DNA of 64,000 bases from Aquisalinus luteolus (GTDB lineage: Bacteria > Pseudomonadota > Alphaproteobacteria > Caulobacterales > Parvularculaceae), in contig NZ_VCJR02000001.1 in the NCBI RefSeq assembly GCF_009712425.2, forward strand, positions 1,306,001 through 1,370,000, given 5' to 3'. Position 1 is the first letter of the stretch. Each line of letters starts with the position of its first letter. The notes under the pieces are model-generated. The model searched no databases. It saw only the letters and a list, made by a program, of their open reading frames with translations, and was not told the origin of the DNA. Made by a program: the position numbers and the translations under genes. Of this stretch, positions 1 to 9,385 are shown piece by piece.

Positions 1-211
1 CGCGCAGGTCGCCCCAATTGCGGAAGCGCTGCCGCAGCCGCTGGAAAACAGCGAGGGCCACCGCCGTCGGCGTGCCGCCGACCAGCACCATGAAAACAAG
101 CTGGGACAGCGGCTCGGCATTGGGCCTCGCCGGGCTTGGCCAAGCCTTGGATAGCCGGTCCAGCATGTCCGGCAAGCGCTTGTCGCGGGCGAATGTGAGA
201 CTCATCTGCAT
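1..211 (-). CDS. Endonuclease III-like (HhH-GPD) protein, N-terminal part, SOS-controlled
   Basis: Only the first 70 residues lie in the window; the gene continues past the left edge. A segment around residues 33-58, including PLSQLVFMVLVGGTPTAV, resembles the N-terminal helices of endonuclease III-family glycosylases, where DPF.LLVA.LLSAQTTD is usual. The helix-hairpin-helix and iron-sulfur parts are outside the window, so the family call rests on similarity of pattern only. The ATG at 209-211 is almost exactly where a transcript from the promoter at 218-246 should begin, so the message may be leaderless; the second ATG (203-205) is the alternative. Two LexA boxes upstream suggest DNA-damage induction. 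Confidence 0.6.
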   Translation of the reverse strand, partial: MQMSLTFARDKRLPDMLDRLSKAWPSPARPNAEPLSQLVFMVLVGGTPTAVALAVFQRLRQRFRNWGDLR

Positions 212-217
212 GATCCG

Positions 218-246
218 AATATGAGAACATAGGCGGAACATGTCAA
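218..246 (-). promoter_or_regulatory. Promoter with an embedded LexA operator
   Basis: On the minus strand TTGACA (241-246) and CATATT (218-223) are separated by exactly 17 bases. The spacer holds GTTCCGCCTATGTTC (225-239), a perfect alphaproteobacterial LexA box (GTTC-N7-GTTC). LexA bound here would block RNA polymerase directly. Confidence 0.8.
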
Positions 247-248
247 GT

Positions 249-263
249 GTTCTTTTTATGTTC
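249..263. promoter_or_regulatory. Second LexA box (GTTC-N7-GTTC)
   Basis: GTTCTTTTTATGTTC matches the alphaproteobacterial SOS box perfectly and lies 9 bases upstream of the first box, just beyond the -35 element of the minus-strand promoter. It could tighten repression of the endonuclease III-like gene or act on the divergent thioesterase gene. Confidence 0.7.
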
Positions 264-343
264 TTGTCCGGGCGACTGCTTGCGACACTTGCCAATATCT
301 GCAGGGCGATCCTAGCTGGCCTAAACAAATCGGGAGAATTGAG

Positions 344-790
344 ATGGACGCACGCGAAATGGTCAAGGCATCGATGGTGAACATGGTGCCCTTTGCCCGT
401 GAACTGGGCGTGGAGCTGACAGAGGTGGGCGATGGCAGCGCGGCAGGCAGGCTGGCGCTTAACGACGGGATCAAAAACCATATCGGCACGATGCATGCTG
501 GCGCGATGTTCACCCTCGGCGAGACGGTCTCGGGCGGGGCCAGCTCCGGCACCTTTGCCGAACAGCTCATGAGCATCCGCCCGCTCGCGGCACAGGCGAC
601 CATTCGCTATCTCAAGATCGCCAAGGGCGACCTGACCGCGACGGCGAAGACCAGCGACAGCGGCGATGTGCTGCGTGACCGGCTGGCTGCCGATGGCAAG
701 GTGATGTTCACCGTCTCCGTGGCCATCATGGATGAAACGGGCGAGGAAGTCGCCGCCATGTCCGTAGACTGGTCCGTGAAGAAACTGTAG
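344..790 (+). CDS. PaaI-like hotdog-fold thioesterase
   Basis: A 148-residue protein of the length usual for single-domain PaaI/YbdB-type acyl-CoA thioesterases. The stretch HIGTMHAGAMFTLGET (about residues 46-61) fits the central hotdog helix, where HxGxxxxLxE is typical. Such enzymes hydrolyse acyl-CoA in the cytoplasm; the substrate cannot be told from sequence. GGGAG at about 332 supports the start. It is divergent from the endonuclease III-like gene, and its 3' end lies 4 bases from the stop of trmFO, which is read from the other strand. Confidence 0.8.
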   Translation: MDAREMVKASMVNMVPFARELGVELTEVGDGSAAGRLALNDGIKNHIGTMHAGAMFTLGETVSGGASSGTFAEQLMSIRPLAAQATIRYLKIAKGDLTATAKTSDSGDVLRDRLAADGKVMFTVSVAIMDETGEEVAAMSVDWSVKKL

Positions 791-794
791 CGAC

Positions 795-2228
795 CTATTC
801 CGCTGCTGCCTGACCGGCACCGAGCCACGCATCGACATCGGCCAGCGCCCGGGCGCAGAGCGCGCGCTTGCGGGCAAAGCCCTTTTCCTTGCCTTTTATG
901 CGGTTGCCGTCGGCATCCTGCTTCGGCGTCTCTATGAACGGGAACAGGCCGAAATTGACGTTCATCGGCTGGAACGCACCTTTGGAGCCTGCGCCATCGG
1001 ACAGGTGCCCGCCGGTGATGTGCCGGTGCAGGGCACCGAGGGCCGAGGTTTCCGGTGGCAGGGCAGATGTTACATCGCCTCCCAGCGCCTGCAGCGCGGC
1101 GAAACGTCCGGCGAGAAGGCCTGTGGCGGCGCTTTCCAGATAACCCTCGACGCCGGTGATCTGGCCGGCAAAGCGCAAATGGTCGGCCTTCTTCATGCGG
1201 AAGGTTTCATCGAGCAGCTTCGGCGAGTTGATGAAGGTGTTGCGATGAATGCCGCCGAGACGCGCGAACTCAGCGTTCTCAAGCCCGGGGATGCATTTGA
1301 ACACATCCTTCTGGGCGCCGTACTTCAGCTTCGTCTGGAAGCCGACCATGTTGTAGAGCGTGCCCAGCGCATTGTCCTGGCGCAGCTGGATGACGGCGTG
1401 GGGGCGCTTGCCGGTGCGCGGATCGGTCAGGCCGACCGGCTTCATCGGGCCGAAGCGTAGGGTCTCGCGGCCGCGCTCGGCCATCACCTCGACCGGCAGG
1501 CAGCCCTCGAAATAGGGGGTGTTCTTCTCCCACTCCTTGAACTCGGTCTTCTCGCCCTCGATCAGCGCGTCGATGAAGCGCTCATATTCTTCCTCCGTAA
1601 ACGGAAGGTTGATATAGTCGGCACCGTCGCCGCCGGGGCCTTTCTTGTCGTAGCGTGACTGGAACCAGGCGGTGTCGAAATTGATCGAGTCCTTGTAGAT
1701 GATCGGCGCGATGGCGTCGAAGAAGGCCAGCTCCTCCTCGCCCGTAACTGCATGCACGGCCTGCGCCAGCGCCATGGAGGTGAGAGGGCCGGTGGCGATG
1801 ACCACATTTTCCCATTCTGCCGGGGGCAGGCCGGTGACTTCCTCGCGCACGATCTCGATCAGCGGATGGGCCTCGATCTCTTTCGTAACGGCGCCTGAGA
1901 AATGATCGCGGTCAACGGCAAGCGCGCCGCCAGCGGGGACCTGGTTGGCATCGGCTGAGCGCAGGATCAGCGAGCCGCATCGGCGCATTTCCTCGTGCAG
2001 CAGGCCGACAGCGTTCTGGGTCGCGTCATCGGAGCGGAAGGAATTCGAGCAGACAAGCTCGGCGAGGCCGTTGGTGGAATGGGCCTCGGTCTTTTTCACC
2101 GGGCGCATTTCGTGGATCGTGACCCTGGCCGTTTCAGTCGTATGACCGGCCTCGCGTAGCATTTCTGCCGCTTGCCAGGCCGCTTCGGAACCGGCGAGAC
2201 CGCCGCCTATGATATGGATCTGTTTCAT
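795..2228 (-). CDS. trmFO: TrmFO, folate/FAD-dependent tRNA (uracil-54-C5) methyltransferase
   Basis: This 477-residue flavoprotein forms ribothymidine at position 54 of the tRNA T-loop using methylenetetrahydrofolate. The start at 2228 puts the dinucleotide-binding motif [11 protein letters not shown] at residues 7-17; upstream in-frame codons would add an unlikely 13-residue leader. Family signatures include the [10 protein letters not shown] and [11 protein letters not shown] stretches and a C-terminal segment with NVNFGLFP. The length is normal for the family. It is convergent with the thioesterase gene and divergent from the membrane protein gene at 2426. Confidence 0.95.
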   Translation of the reverse strand: MKQIHIIGGGLAGSEAAWQAAEMLREAGHTTETARVTIHEMRPVKKTEAHSTNGLAELVCSNSFRSDDATQNAVGLLHEEMRRCGSLILRSADANQVPAGGALAVDRDHFSGAVTKEIEAHPLIEIVREEVTGLPPAEWENVVIATGPLTSMALAQAVHAVTGEEELAFFDAIAPIIYKDSINFDTAWFQSRYDKKGPGGDGADYINLPFTEEEYERFIDALIEGEKTEFKEWEKNTPYFEGCLPVEVMAERGRETLRFGPMKPVGLTDPRTGKRPHAVIQLRQDNALGTLYNMVGFQTKLKYGAQKDVFKCIPGLENAEFARLGGIHRNTFINSPKLLDETFRMKKADHLRFAGQITGVEGYLESAATGLLAGRFAALQALGGDVTSALPPETSALGALHRHITGGHLSDGAGSKGAFQPMNVNFGLFPFIETPKQDADGNRIKGKEKGFARKRALCARALADVDAWLGAGQAAAE

Positions 2229-2425
2229 GTGCGCTGATGTAGGCCAGTCGGGCCCTGTTGTGAACACCTGATCTGGTCGCTTCCGGTGGGCGCTGGCCCG
2301 ATCTGCTTGTGCGCTGCCCGTTTCATGTTAGGCTCCTGTTCCTGAGGCGGTTGGGGCCGCCTTTCCCGGGTATCCGGGCTATTGGGGTAATGAAGCCGTA
2401 CAGGCAAGAGTGGGGTCCGGGGCGT

Positions 2426-3466
2426 ATGCGTATCAACTTCTACAGGTCGGTCACCGATGCGTGGGGCTTTGCGATCCACCGCTTTTCGCTGATCTCCCGT
2501 CTGGCCTGGTTCCCGATCCTGCTGATCATCCTGATGTCGCTGCTCATGCCCTATGTGCTGCTGACCATCCTCAACGGGCGGGTGATCACGATCACCGATA
2601 TCTCCCTGGCGGACGCGGCTGCCGGTATTGCCAAACAGCAGGCATTGCTGTGGCAGCAGCATTTTTCGACCATGCTGGCCTTGCAGATTGTCTCCTATGT
2701 TTTCACGACGCTGATGTACGCTTCTTTCCTCGTCCCGCTGCTCCGCTATAGCGCGCGCGGTATCGAGCCGTCGCACCGCTCTGTCGTGCTGCATATAGGC
2801 CCGCGCCATTTCAAGTTTCTCGGCGCGACATTACTGACGATCGGCAGTATTTTCCTTCTTCTCTGGATGCCGGTAGCAGTTTCGATCTTCTTCATCGACT
2901 CCTATGTGGCCGAAGCGCTGAACACCAAATATGCAGTCTTTCCCGATGCTGACAGCCTGCATTCGATCCAGATCGTGAGCGGCCTCGAAAGCGGCTTCGG
3001 CTTTGCCGTGCTGAAAGGCATTCTGCAGGTTATTGCGATCGTCGCGGTGCTCTATTTCAGCTTGCGCTTCTTTGCTGTCCCGTTCTTTGCCGGTGTCAGG
3101 GAGAAATCCGACAGTTACAACTCCATCAAGGCATCCTGGATGCTGACGCGCAGCTGGAATGCGGCAAAGCTTGCCTGCGGGCTCATGGTGCTGGGCATTG
3201 CCATTTTCATCGTCACCTACATCCTGAACGTCTATGTCCTGCCGCTGACTGCGACGGCACTGAGGGCGATGTACTCGCTGGTCTTCTCCTCCAACGGTTT
3301 GATGGGTACGATGGGGCAGGACTGGCAATGGATACTCGACCTGATCGAGTGGATATGGGTCGTCATCCGGATCGTGCTGAACCTCGCTTTCCTCTGCTTC
3401 GTGTTTGGCATCATCGCCGGGCTGGGCGGCAGTCTTGTTCGGCAATCGGGATTGGCTAGCGACTAG
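2426..3466 (+). CDS. Polytopic inner-membrane protein of unknown function
   Basis: The protein is 346 residues from the chosen ATG; an in-frame ATG at 2390 would add 12 residues. Hydrophobic stretches indicate about five to six membrane helices: near residues 22-45, a stretch beginning TMLALQIVSYVF, then a paired segment after RHFKFLGATLL, and two C-terminal ones ending in AFLCFVFGIIAGLGG. Charged loops are short. No catalytic motif is visible. The next gene encodes a similar-sized membrane protein on the same strand, 62 bases away, so the two may act together. I do not recognise the family. Confidence 0.75.
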   Translation: MRINFYRSVTDAWGFAIHRFSLISRLAWFPILLIILMSLLMPYVLLTILNGRVITITDISLADAAAGIAKQQALLWQQHFSTMLALQIVSYVFTTLMYASFLVPLLRYSARGIEPSHRSVVLHIGPRHFKFLGATLLTIGSIFLLLWMPVAVSIFFIDSYVAEALNTKYAVFPDADSLHSIQIVSGLESGFGFAVLKGILQVIAIVAVLYFSLRFFAVPFFAGVREKSDSYNSIKASWMLTRSWNAAKLACGLMVLGIAIFIVTYILNVYVLPLTATALRAMYSLVFSSNGLMGTMGQDWQWILDLIEWIWVVIRIVLNLAFLCFVFGIIAGLGGSLVRQSGLASD

Positions 3467-3528
3467 GTCTCGCCTAACTCGACGGATCGCCCTATAAAAT
3501 GTCTCCCATAGGGTTCGGAGGAGAAATC

Positions 3529-4515
3529 ATGACCAAATTGTCGCTGACAAGCGTCCTGAATGAATCATTCCAGTTTGGCGTCAGCCGCTTCTGGACCATC
3601 ATTCGCTGCGTCCTGCTGCCATACATTATTCTGGTTGTAGGGATCACCATCATTGCACTGAGCTTGATTGACTTTCAGGCCATCATCGAGATGGCTGATG
3701 GCGGGATGTCGGAACCGGACAATATCGACGGGTTTCTTGACCTGGTATTCCGGACGAATTTCTGGATGAGTGTTTTCATTCTTTATCTGGCCAGCCTCGT
3801 CCTCATGCTGCCCCTTATGGGCGGCATGACCAGTCTCTATCGCCTTGTCGGCCTGGGTGAGGAGCCGGGTGGCTGGTTCAACCTGCGCTTTGACGGCCCG
3901 ATGTGGCGCCTGGTCATCGCCAGCCTCATTTTCTCCGTCATACAATACATCATTTGGGGCATCGGCTTCGGCGTCGCCTACGCCCTCAACCCGCAGGCGA
4001 TGGAAGGTATCGGCGAGATGATTGCCGTCTTCCAGAATATGGATTTCGACACAGGCAATGTCGGTTACGATCCGGACCCGTCTGCAATTGGCGCGCTGTT
4101 CGGGTTCTTCTTCCTCGGGTGGCTGATTACCCTGATCCTGTCGATCGCGATACTGACGCGTCTCGCTCCATTCATGGCAGCGACCGCCTGCGAAAACCGG
4201 CTGATGCTGTTGTCGTCGTGGAGCATGACGAAGGGCAATTTCTGGGTAATCCTAGGAGCCTATGTCATGATGGTTCTGGGCTTCGTTGCCCTGCAGTTGA
4301 TCTATGGCATGCTGACACTCGTCATTCAGATGATCGTCACGGTTGTCAGTTTCGGCTTGCTCACGGCCGTTTACAATATTGTCGATTTTGCCGTGAATAT
4401 GGCGATTGCCGCCTTCATGCTTGGTGTGCAGGTCGCCTTTGCTTCCAGCATCTATCGCAAGCTGTGGCTGGAAGGTGGCGATAGCGAAACTGGCTCTGGC
4501 GGACTGGAAGCGTGA
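3529..4515 (+). CDS. Polytopic inner-membrane protein of unknown function
   Basis: The 328-residue protein starts at an ATG preceded by a strong GGAGGAG at about 3516-3522. It has around six hydrophobic helices, the first at about residues 18-45, and a soluble loop with many Asp/Gly residues near residues 160-185. The overall pattern, an N-terminal SLTSVLNESF segment followed by repeated amphipathic and hydrophobic blocks, recalls glycerophosphodiester phosphodiesterase membrane-domain-like proteins, but this is a weak resemblance. The stop codon overlaps the GTG start of the zinc-finger gene (GTGA), so the two are probably translated together. Confidence 0.75.
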   Translation: MTKLSLTSVLNESFQFGVSRFWTIIRCVLLPYIILVVGITIIALSLIDFQAIIEMADGGMSEPDNIDGFLDLVFRTNFWMSVFILYLASLVLMLPLMGGMTSLYRLVGLGEEPGGWFNLRFDGPMWRLVIASLIFSVIQYIIWGIGFGVAYALNPQAMEGIGEMIAVFQNMDFDTGNVGYDPDPSAIGALFGFFFLGWLITLILSIAILTRLAPFMAATACENRLMLLSSWSMTKGNFWVILGAYVMMVLGFVALQLIYGMLTLVIQMIVTVVSFGLLTAVYNIVDFAVNMAIAAFMLGVQVAFASSIYRKLWLEGGDSETGSGGLEA

Positions 4516-4790
4516 CCATCTGCATCCATCAGGATGCCATCGTATTACCGGCTCCAGAGGAAAGCGACAAACAGGGTGCTGTCTGCGAGGACTGTGTGAA
4601 GACAGGCGGGCGCTGGGTGCATCTGCGATACTGTCGTACCTGTGGTCATGTCGGTTGTTGCGATTCCTCGCCCAGCAAACATGCTCGCGCCCATGCGGGC
4701 ACAGAGGATCATCCGATTATCACTTCGATGGAGCCGGGAGAGCATTGGTCATGGTGCTATGAGGACGAAGCGGCGGTGAGGCCGGCCTGA
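4512..4790 (+). CDS. UBP-type zinc finger protein
   Basis: A 92-residue protein with the cysteine/histidine pattern of the UBP (ubiquitin-protease-type) zinc finger: CEDC at about residues 25-28, then CRTCGHVGCCDSS near 41-53, HARAHA near 57-62, and a following His (EDHPI). In eukaryotes this fold binds the ubiquitin C-terminus; small bacterial versions have no established partner. The GTG start overlaps the previous stop in GTGA. It is the whole protein rather than a domain of a larger one. Confidence 0.85.
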   Translation: MTICIHQDAIVLPAPEESDKQGAVCEDCVKTGGRWVHLRYCRTCGHVGCCDSSPSKHARAHAGTEDHPIITSMEPGEHWSWCYEDEAAVRPA

Positions 4791-4813
4791 GCCGGATTCC
4801 GGGGGAGAGACAA

Positions 4814-5191
4814 TTGAGCGAGACAATTATCGAGGAGCGGATGGCAAATTCATTGTTTGTCTCCGCTGAAGCCAGGGTGCCGTTTCCGGCGAATATCGTC
4901 GTATGGCTTTTCCATGTTGCCTTTGGCGGCACATGGGTCGGTGGTCGCGTGAGGCTGACATCCGATAGCGTGATGTTCGAGCCGAACGATGCGAATGTCA
5001 TCCTGCATCGTGGTGGCCAGTCCCTACGCTGGTCAGTGCCTGTCTCGTCTATAAAGACAGCAGAGAGGCGCAAGTCCATCGGCATGCAGATTGTCGATAT
5101 GACCGATGGCGAGCGGACATATACATTTCGGTGCTACAAGGCCGACGCTTTCATCGAAGCGATCAGGCAACAGCAAACAGTGCTGGCTTGA
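4814..5191 (+). CDS. Small GRAM/PH-like domain protein (hypothetical)
   Basis: A 125-residue protein with a TTG start, chosen because GGGGGAGA lies five bases upstream; ATG at 4841 is a possible later start. The central part alternates short beta-like stretches (GGRVRLTSDSVMFEPN, SLRWSVPVSSIKTAERR) and ends in a helix (ADAFIEAIRQQ), as in bacterial PH/GRAM-like domains. A short hydrophobic run (ANIVVWLFHVAFGG) near residues 26-39 may contact membrane. It follows the zinc-finger gene at 24 bases and is convergent with uvrA. No catalytic residues are evident. Confidence 0.65.
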   Translation: MSETIIEERMANSLFVSAEARVPFPANIVVWLFHVAFGGTWVGGRVRLTSDSVMFEPNDANVILHRGGQSLRWSVPVSSIKTAERRKSIGMQIVDMTDGERTYTFRCYKADAFIEAIRQQQTVLA

Positions 5192-5220
5192 CTGCCTGTC
5201 AGATCAGGCTGGTTCAACCG

Positions 5221-8133
5221 TCAGGCGGCCTTGCGCTTGCGAGTGGTTTTCTTCGTTGATTTCCTAGTCGCAGGCTTGGCCGTCTTCTTTTCAAGGATGG
5301 GCTTGAGGAATTCGCCGGTATACGATCCCTTGATCTTCGCCACATCCTCTGGCGTGCCGGTCGCGACAATCTCGCCGCCGCCATCGCCGCCTTCCGGGCC
5401 GAGGTCGATCAGCCAGTCCGCCTGTTTGATGACCTCCAGATTGTGCTCGATGATGACGACGGTGTTGCCGCTCTCGACCAGTTCCTGGATTACTTCCATC
5501 AGCTTGCGGACGTCTTCGAAGTGGAGGCCGGTGGTTGGCTCGTCGAGGATGTAGAGCGTGCGGCCGGTGGCGCGCTTAGACAATTCCTTTGCCAGCTTGA
5601 CGCGCTGCGCCTCGCCACCTGACAGGGTCGTCGCCTGCTGGCCGACCTTGATGTACGACAGGCCGACACGCACCAGCGTGTCCATCTTCTCACGGATCGT
5701 CGGCACGGCCTTGAAGAACTCGGCGCCTTCCTCGACCGTCATGTCGAGCACGTCGGCGATGGACTTGTCCTTGAATTTCACTTCCAGCGTCTCGCGGTTA
5801 TAGCGTTTGCCGTGGCAGACATCGCAGGTCACGAATACGTCCGGCAGGAAGTGCATCTCGATCTTGATGACGCCGTCGCCCTGGCAGGCCTCGCAGCGAC
5901 CGCCCTTGACATTGAAGGAGAAGCGGCCCGGCTTGTAGCCGCGGGCTTTCGCCTCCGGCAGGCCGGCGAACCAGTCGCGGATCGGTGTGAACGCGCCGGT
6001 ATAGGTCGCCGGGTTGGAACGCGGCGTGCGGCCGATTGGCGACTGGTCGATATCGATGACCTTGTCGAGCTGGTCCAGCCCCTCGATCGCCTCATGGGCG
6101 CCGGGCACTTCCTTGGATTTCATCAGCTTGCGCGAGGCGGCCTTGTAGAGCGTCTCGATGGTCAGGGTCGACTTGCCGCCACCGGAAACACCTGTGACGC
6201 AGGTCAGCAGCCCGATGGGATATTCCGCCGTTACATCTTTCAAGTTGTTGGCGCTGGCGCCAACCACCTTGATCGTCCGCTTCGGATCGATGGGCCGGCG
6301 CTTGTCGGGGATCGGCACTTCCCGGCGCCCGGAAAGATAATCGCCGGTCAGTGATTTCCTGTTCTTGATGATGTCGGCAGGCGTGCCCTCTGCGATTACC
6401 TCGCCGCCATGGACACCGGCGCCGGGGCCGATATCGAGCACATGGTCGGCGGTGCGGATCGCATCCTCGTCGTGCTCGACGACGATGACAGTGTTGCCGA
6501 GGTCCCTCAGCCGGCGGAGGGTTTCCAGCAGGCGCTCATTGTCGCGCTGGTGCAGGCCAATGGAGGGCTCGTCCAGCACGTAGAGAACGCCGGTCAGGCC
6601 AGAGCCGATCTGGGAGGCGAGGCGGATACGCTGGCTCTCGCCGCCGGACAGCGTGCCGGAATTGCGCGACAGGGTCAGATATTCCAGCCCGACATTGTTG
6701 AGGAAGTGCAGCCGGTCGCGGATCTCTTTCAGGATGCGCCCGGCGATCTCCATCTCTTTCTTCGTCAGCACCTTGTCGAGCGCATTGAACCACGCATCGG
6801 CCTGCCTGATCGACAGCTCGGCGGCATCTGAGATGTTGCACTTGTTGATCTTTACCGCGAGCGCTTCAGGCTTCAGGCGCTGGCCGTTGCAGGCATCGCA
6901 ATGGGTGCGGGACTGGAATTTTTCCATCTCCTCGCGCACCCAGCTTGAATCCGTCTCGCGCCAGCGGCGTTCGAGATTGGGGATGACGCCTTCGAACGGC
7001 TTCACGGTCTCGTAGCGGCGCAGGCCGTCATCATAGATAAAGCGCACATCCTCCCCCTTGGTGCCGTAGAGGATGATGTCGCGCTGCTTCGCCGTCAGCT
7101 TGTTGAAAGGCGTATTGATGGTGAACTTGTATTGCTTGCCCAGTGCCTCCAGCGTCTGGGTGTAATAGGGGCTTTGCGTCTTCGACCAGGCGGCAATGGC
7201 ACCCTCACGCAGCTTGCGGTCTTTCTCCGGCACCACGAGGTCCGGGTCGAAATACATCTGCGTGCCGAGGCCGTCGCAGGCCGGGCAGGCACCGAACGGG
7301 TTGTTGAAGGAGAACAGCCGCGGCTCGATCTCCTCGATCGTGAAGCCGGAAACCGGGCAGGCGAACTTGGCCGAGAAGGTGGTCTTCACCGGCTCGCCAT
7401 TCTCATCCTTCTTGTCGGCGCTTTCGGCAATGGCGATGCCGTCTGCGAGGTCGAGGGCGGTTTCGAAACTTTCGGCCAACCGGCTCTCGACGCCTTCCTT
7501 GACGACGATCCGGTCGACGACGACGTCGATATCATGCTTCAGCTTCTTGTTGAGGGCGGGTACATCGGCAATGTCGTAGAAAGTGCCGTCGACACGCACA
7601 CGCTGGAAGCCCTTCTTCTGCAGCTCGGCGAATTCCTTGCGGTATTCACCCTTCCGTCCACGGATGAGCGGGGCGAGCAGGTAGAACCGGGCACCGTCGC
7701 CTTCCTCCATCAGCCGGTCGACCATCTCGGAAATCGTCTGCGAGGTGATCGGCAGGCCGGTGGCGGGGGAATAGGGGATGCCGACACGGGCCCAGAGCAG
7801 GCGCATATAGTCGTAGATTTCCGTGACCGTGCCGACCGTCGAGCGCGGGTTGCGCGAGGTCGTTTTCTGCTCGATCGAAATCGCCGGCGACAGCCCGTCG
7901 ATCTGGTCGACATCGGGCTTCTGCATGAGCTCCAAAAACTGGCGGGCATAGGCCGACAGGCTTTCGACATAGCGGCGCTGGCCCTCGGCATAGATCGTGT
8001 CGAAGGCGAGGGAGGACTTACCGGAGCCGGACAGGCCGGTGATGACCACAAGCTTGTCGCGGGGCAGCTCGACGGTGATGTTTTTGAGATTGTGTTCACG
8101 CGCACCAGATACGCGGATCGACTTCAGTGACAT
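5221..8133 (-). CDS. uvrA: UvrA, excinuclease ABC subunit A
   Basis: A 970-residue damage-recognition ATPase of nucleotide excision repair, working with UvrB and UvrC. Two ABC-type ATPase halves are complete: Walker A GLSGSGKS at residues 33-40 and GVSGGGKST in the second half, each followed by an LSGGE signature. The C-terminal zinc module (CEACQGDG ... CDVCHGKR) is intact. In the first zinc module the leading CxxC is reduced to CPVS while the second pair (CPACDG) remains; as far as I recall this is common in alphaproteobacterial UvrA. The tail is rich in Lys and Arg. A LexA box lies 66 bases upstream. Confidence 0.98.
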   Translation of the reverse strand: MSLKSIRVSGAREHNLKNITVELPRDKLVVITGLSGSGKSSLAFDTIYAEGQRRYVESLSAYARQFLELMQKPDVDQIDGLSPAISIEQKTTSRNPRSTVGTVTEIYDYMRLLWARVGIPYSPATGLPITSQTISEMVDRLMEEGDGARFYLLAPLIRGRKGEYRKEFAELQKKGFQRVRVDGTFYDIADVPALNKKLKHDIDVVVDRIVVKEGVESRLAESFETALDLADGIAIAESADKKDENGEPVKTTFSAKFACPVSGFTIEEIEPRLFSFNNPFGACPACDGLGTQMYFDPDLVVPEKDRKLREGAIAAWSKTQSPYYTQTLEALGKQYKFTINTPFNKLTAKQRDIILYGTKGEDVRFIYDDGLRRYETVKPFEGVIPNLERRWRETDSSWVREEMEKFQSRTHCDACNGQRLKPEALAVKINKCNISDAAELSIRQADAWFNALDKVLTKKEMEIAGRILKEIRDRLHFLNNVGLEYLTLSRNSGTLSGGESQRIRLASQIGSGLTGVLYVLDEPSIGLHQRDNERLLETLRRLRDLGNTVIVVEHDEDAIRTADHVLDIGPGAGVHGGEVIAEGTPADIIKNRKSLTGDYLSGRREVPIPDKRRPIDPKRTIKVVGASANNLKDVTAEYPIGLLTCVTGVSGGGKSTLTIETLYKAASRKLMKSKEVPGAHEAIEGLDQLDKVIDIDQSPIGRTPRSNPATYTGAFTPIRDWFAGLPEAKARGYKPGRFSFNVKGGRCEACQGDGVIKIEMHFLPDVFVTCDVCHGKRYNRETLEVKFKDKSIADVLDMTVEEGAEFFKAVPTIREKMDTLVRVGLSYIKVGQQATTLSGGEAQRVKLAKELSKRATGRTLYILDEPTTGLHFEDVRKLMEVIQELVESGNTVVIIEHNLEVIKQADWLIDLGPEGGDGGGEIVATGTPEDVAKIKGSYTGEFLKPILEKKTAKPATRKSTKKTTRKRKAA

Positions 8134-8198
8134 TCAATGTGCTTTCGGGATTGGTGTTCTATCGAAGAGATAGAGCATGGAGTCGCGATTGACAGCAA

Positions 8199-8213
8199 GA
8201 ACATAAGGCGAAC
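8199..8213. promoter_or_regulatory. LexA box upstream of uvrA
   Basis: GAACATAAGGCGAAC is a perfect GTTC-N7-GTTC box read on the minus strand. uvrA is a classic SOS gene. A TTGACA (8189-8194, plus orientation) sits just left of the box, in the same arrangement as at the ssb promoter. On the minus strand a weak TTGCTG / CTCTAT pair follows the box and could serve uvrA. Confidence 0.8.
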
Positions 8214-8291
8214 GCATTATGCTGCCCGGTCATATGTCATTCGGATGTAAGAGAGCCGCGAACCTCTTGCAACGCTCGGGGGTGCGAAGTC

Positions 8292-9176
8292 TCAAACAGA
8301 CCAGTTTCTGAAAGCTAGACCCGTGTCCCGGCGCAGGGCCGCGGCATCGCCCGCAAGCACTTCTCGCAGGGCGACGATTACCGGCTCAGGGAAGCTCGGT
8401 GGCTTGCGGCCTTCAGCCGTGCCTGATCCCGCGGCAAGAGATTTGATCTTTCCGGCGAGACCGCCCGGCAGCATGGCGCGCAGCTGTGAGCCGAAGGCGC
8501 TTTCTCTCACGCCCATCCACCAGTCGGGCATGCGTCCAAGCTCGGCGCTGGAGTTGGACTGTTCCAGCGTGGAGGAGTTCAAGTCGACGTCAAGGAAACG
8601 GCCCAGGGCGGGCAGGGCGGTCTGCGGTTGCCTGACCAGGTCGTCGAAATCGACGATCAGGATCTGGTCTTCCGGAAACAGCTTCAGCCAGGGCTGAAGC
8701 TGCCAGTGATAGCGGCTGGTGTTGATTATGTGGTTGCCTGCATCGCTATCGATCAGGGCAGTGGGCTCCGGCATGTTCGAGCCGGTCAGCCAGGCGTGGT
8801 TGTATTGCGACAGGGCGCGGGCGACCGGGTCGCGGACAATATAGATCAGCCGCGCGGTGGGGTTGGTCTCATGCAGCAGGGCGGGCGCCTCGGGAAAGAC
8901 GTCCCGCTTGGCATAATTGGGTGAAATGTCACCGCACAGCGCCAGCCGGTCGTCAAACCGGCCCTGATACCATCCGGCACCGCGGTGGTGGTTCTTGGAC
9001 GCGATGAAGTAATCCGTCTCCTTCATAGCGGGCAGGCATATGCCTTGCTGGGTCGCGAGCATCTTCTGAAGGGTCGTCGTCCCGGCGCGCATCGCGCCGA
9101 TGACGGCAAAGTCCGGCAAGGGGCGGGCAAGAGGCATTTTGGGCTCGGTTGTAATCTTTGCTTGTGTCACGCTCAT
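8292..9176 (-). CDS. PAPS-dependent sulfotransferase family protein
   Basis: A 294-residue protein of the size of heparan-sulfate-type sulfotransferase domains. The 5'-phosphosulfate-binding loop is seen as GAMRAGTTTL (about residues 27-36), and the 3'-phosphate-binding segment as YIVRDPVARALSQYNH (about residues 112-127). These enzymes move sulfate from PAPS to sugar or other hydroxyl/amine acceptors. No signal peptide is evident, so it is probably cytoplasmic, acting on a cell-surface precursor; that is inference. It lies between uvrA and ssb, which are direct divergent neighbours in many proteobacteria, so it was probably inserted there. Confidence 0.85.
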   Translation of the reverse strand: MSVTQAKITTEPKMPLARPLPDFAVIGAMRAGTTTLQKMLATQQGICLPAMKETDYFIASKNHHRGAGWYQGRFDDRLALCGDISPNYAKRDVFPEAPALLHETNPTARLIYIVRDPVARALSQYNHAWLTGSNMPEPTALIDSDAGNHIINTSRYHWQLQPWLKLFPEDQILIVDFDDLVRQPQTALPALGRFLDVDLNSSTLEQSNSSAELGRMPDWWMGVRESAFGSQLRAMLPGGLAGKIKSLAAGSGTAEGRKPPSFPEPVIVALREVLAGDAAALRRDTGLAFRNWSV

Positions 9177-9217
9177 AACGGCTCGAACCCTCTCAGGATT
9201 CGGTTAACAACCCGATA

Positions 9218-9245
9218 TTGACAGCGAGAACATTATGTGAACAAT
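9218..9245 (+). promoter_or_regulatory. ssb promoter with LexA box
   Basis: TTGACA (9218-9223) and AACAAT (9240-9245) are 16 bases apart. GAACATTATGTGAAC (9228-9242), a perfect LexA box, fills the spacer. The segment from TTGACA to the box is nearly identical to that upstream of uvrA. Confidence 0.75.
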
Positions 9246-9385
9246 TGAGCTTGAAATCGTCTCCCCAGACACTGCGGCGTCATAAAAATGCCGAGTGGGG
9301 AAAACCAGTGATGGGGGGCGTGGAGCGACGCCTGTTAGGGTGTCCAGAATTTCAAGTTTACCAGAATTTTGCAGGAGATTAGTGT

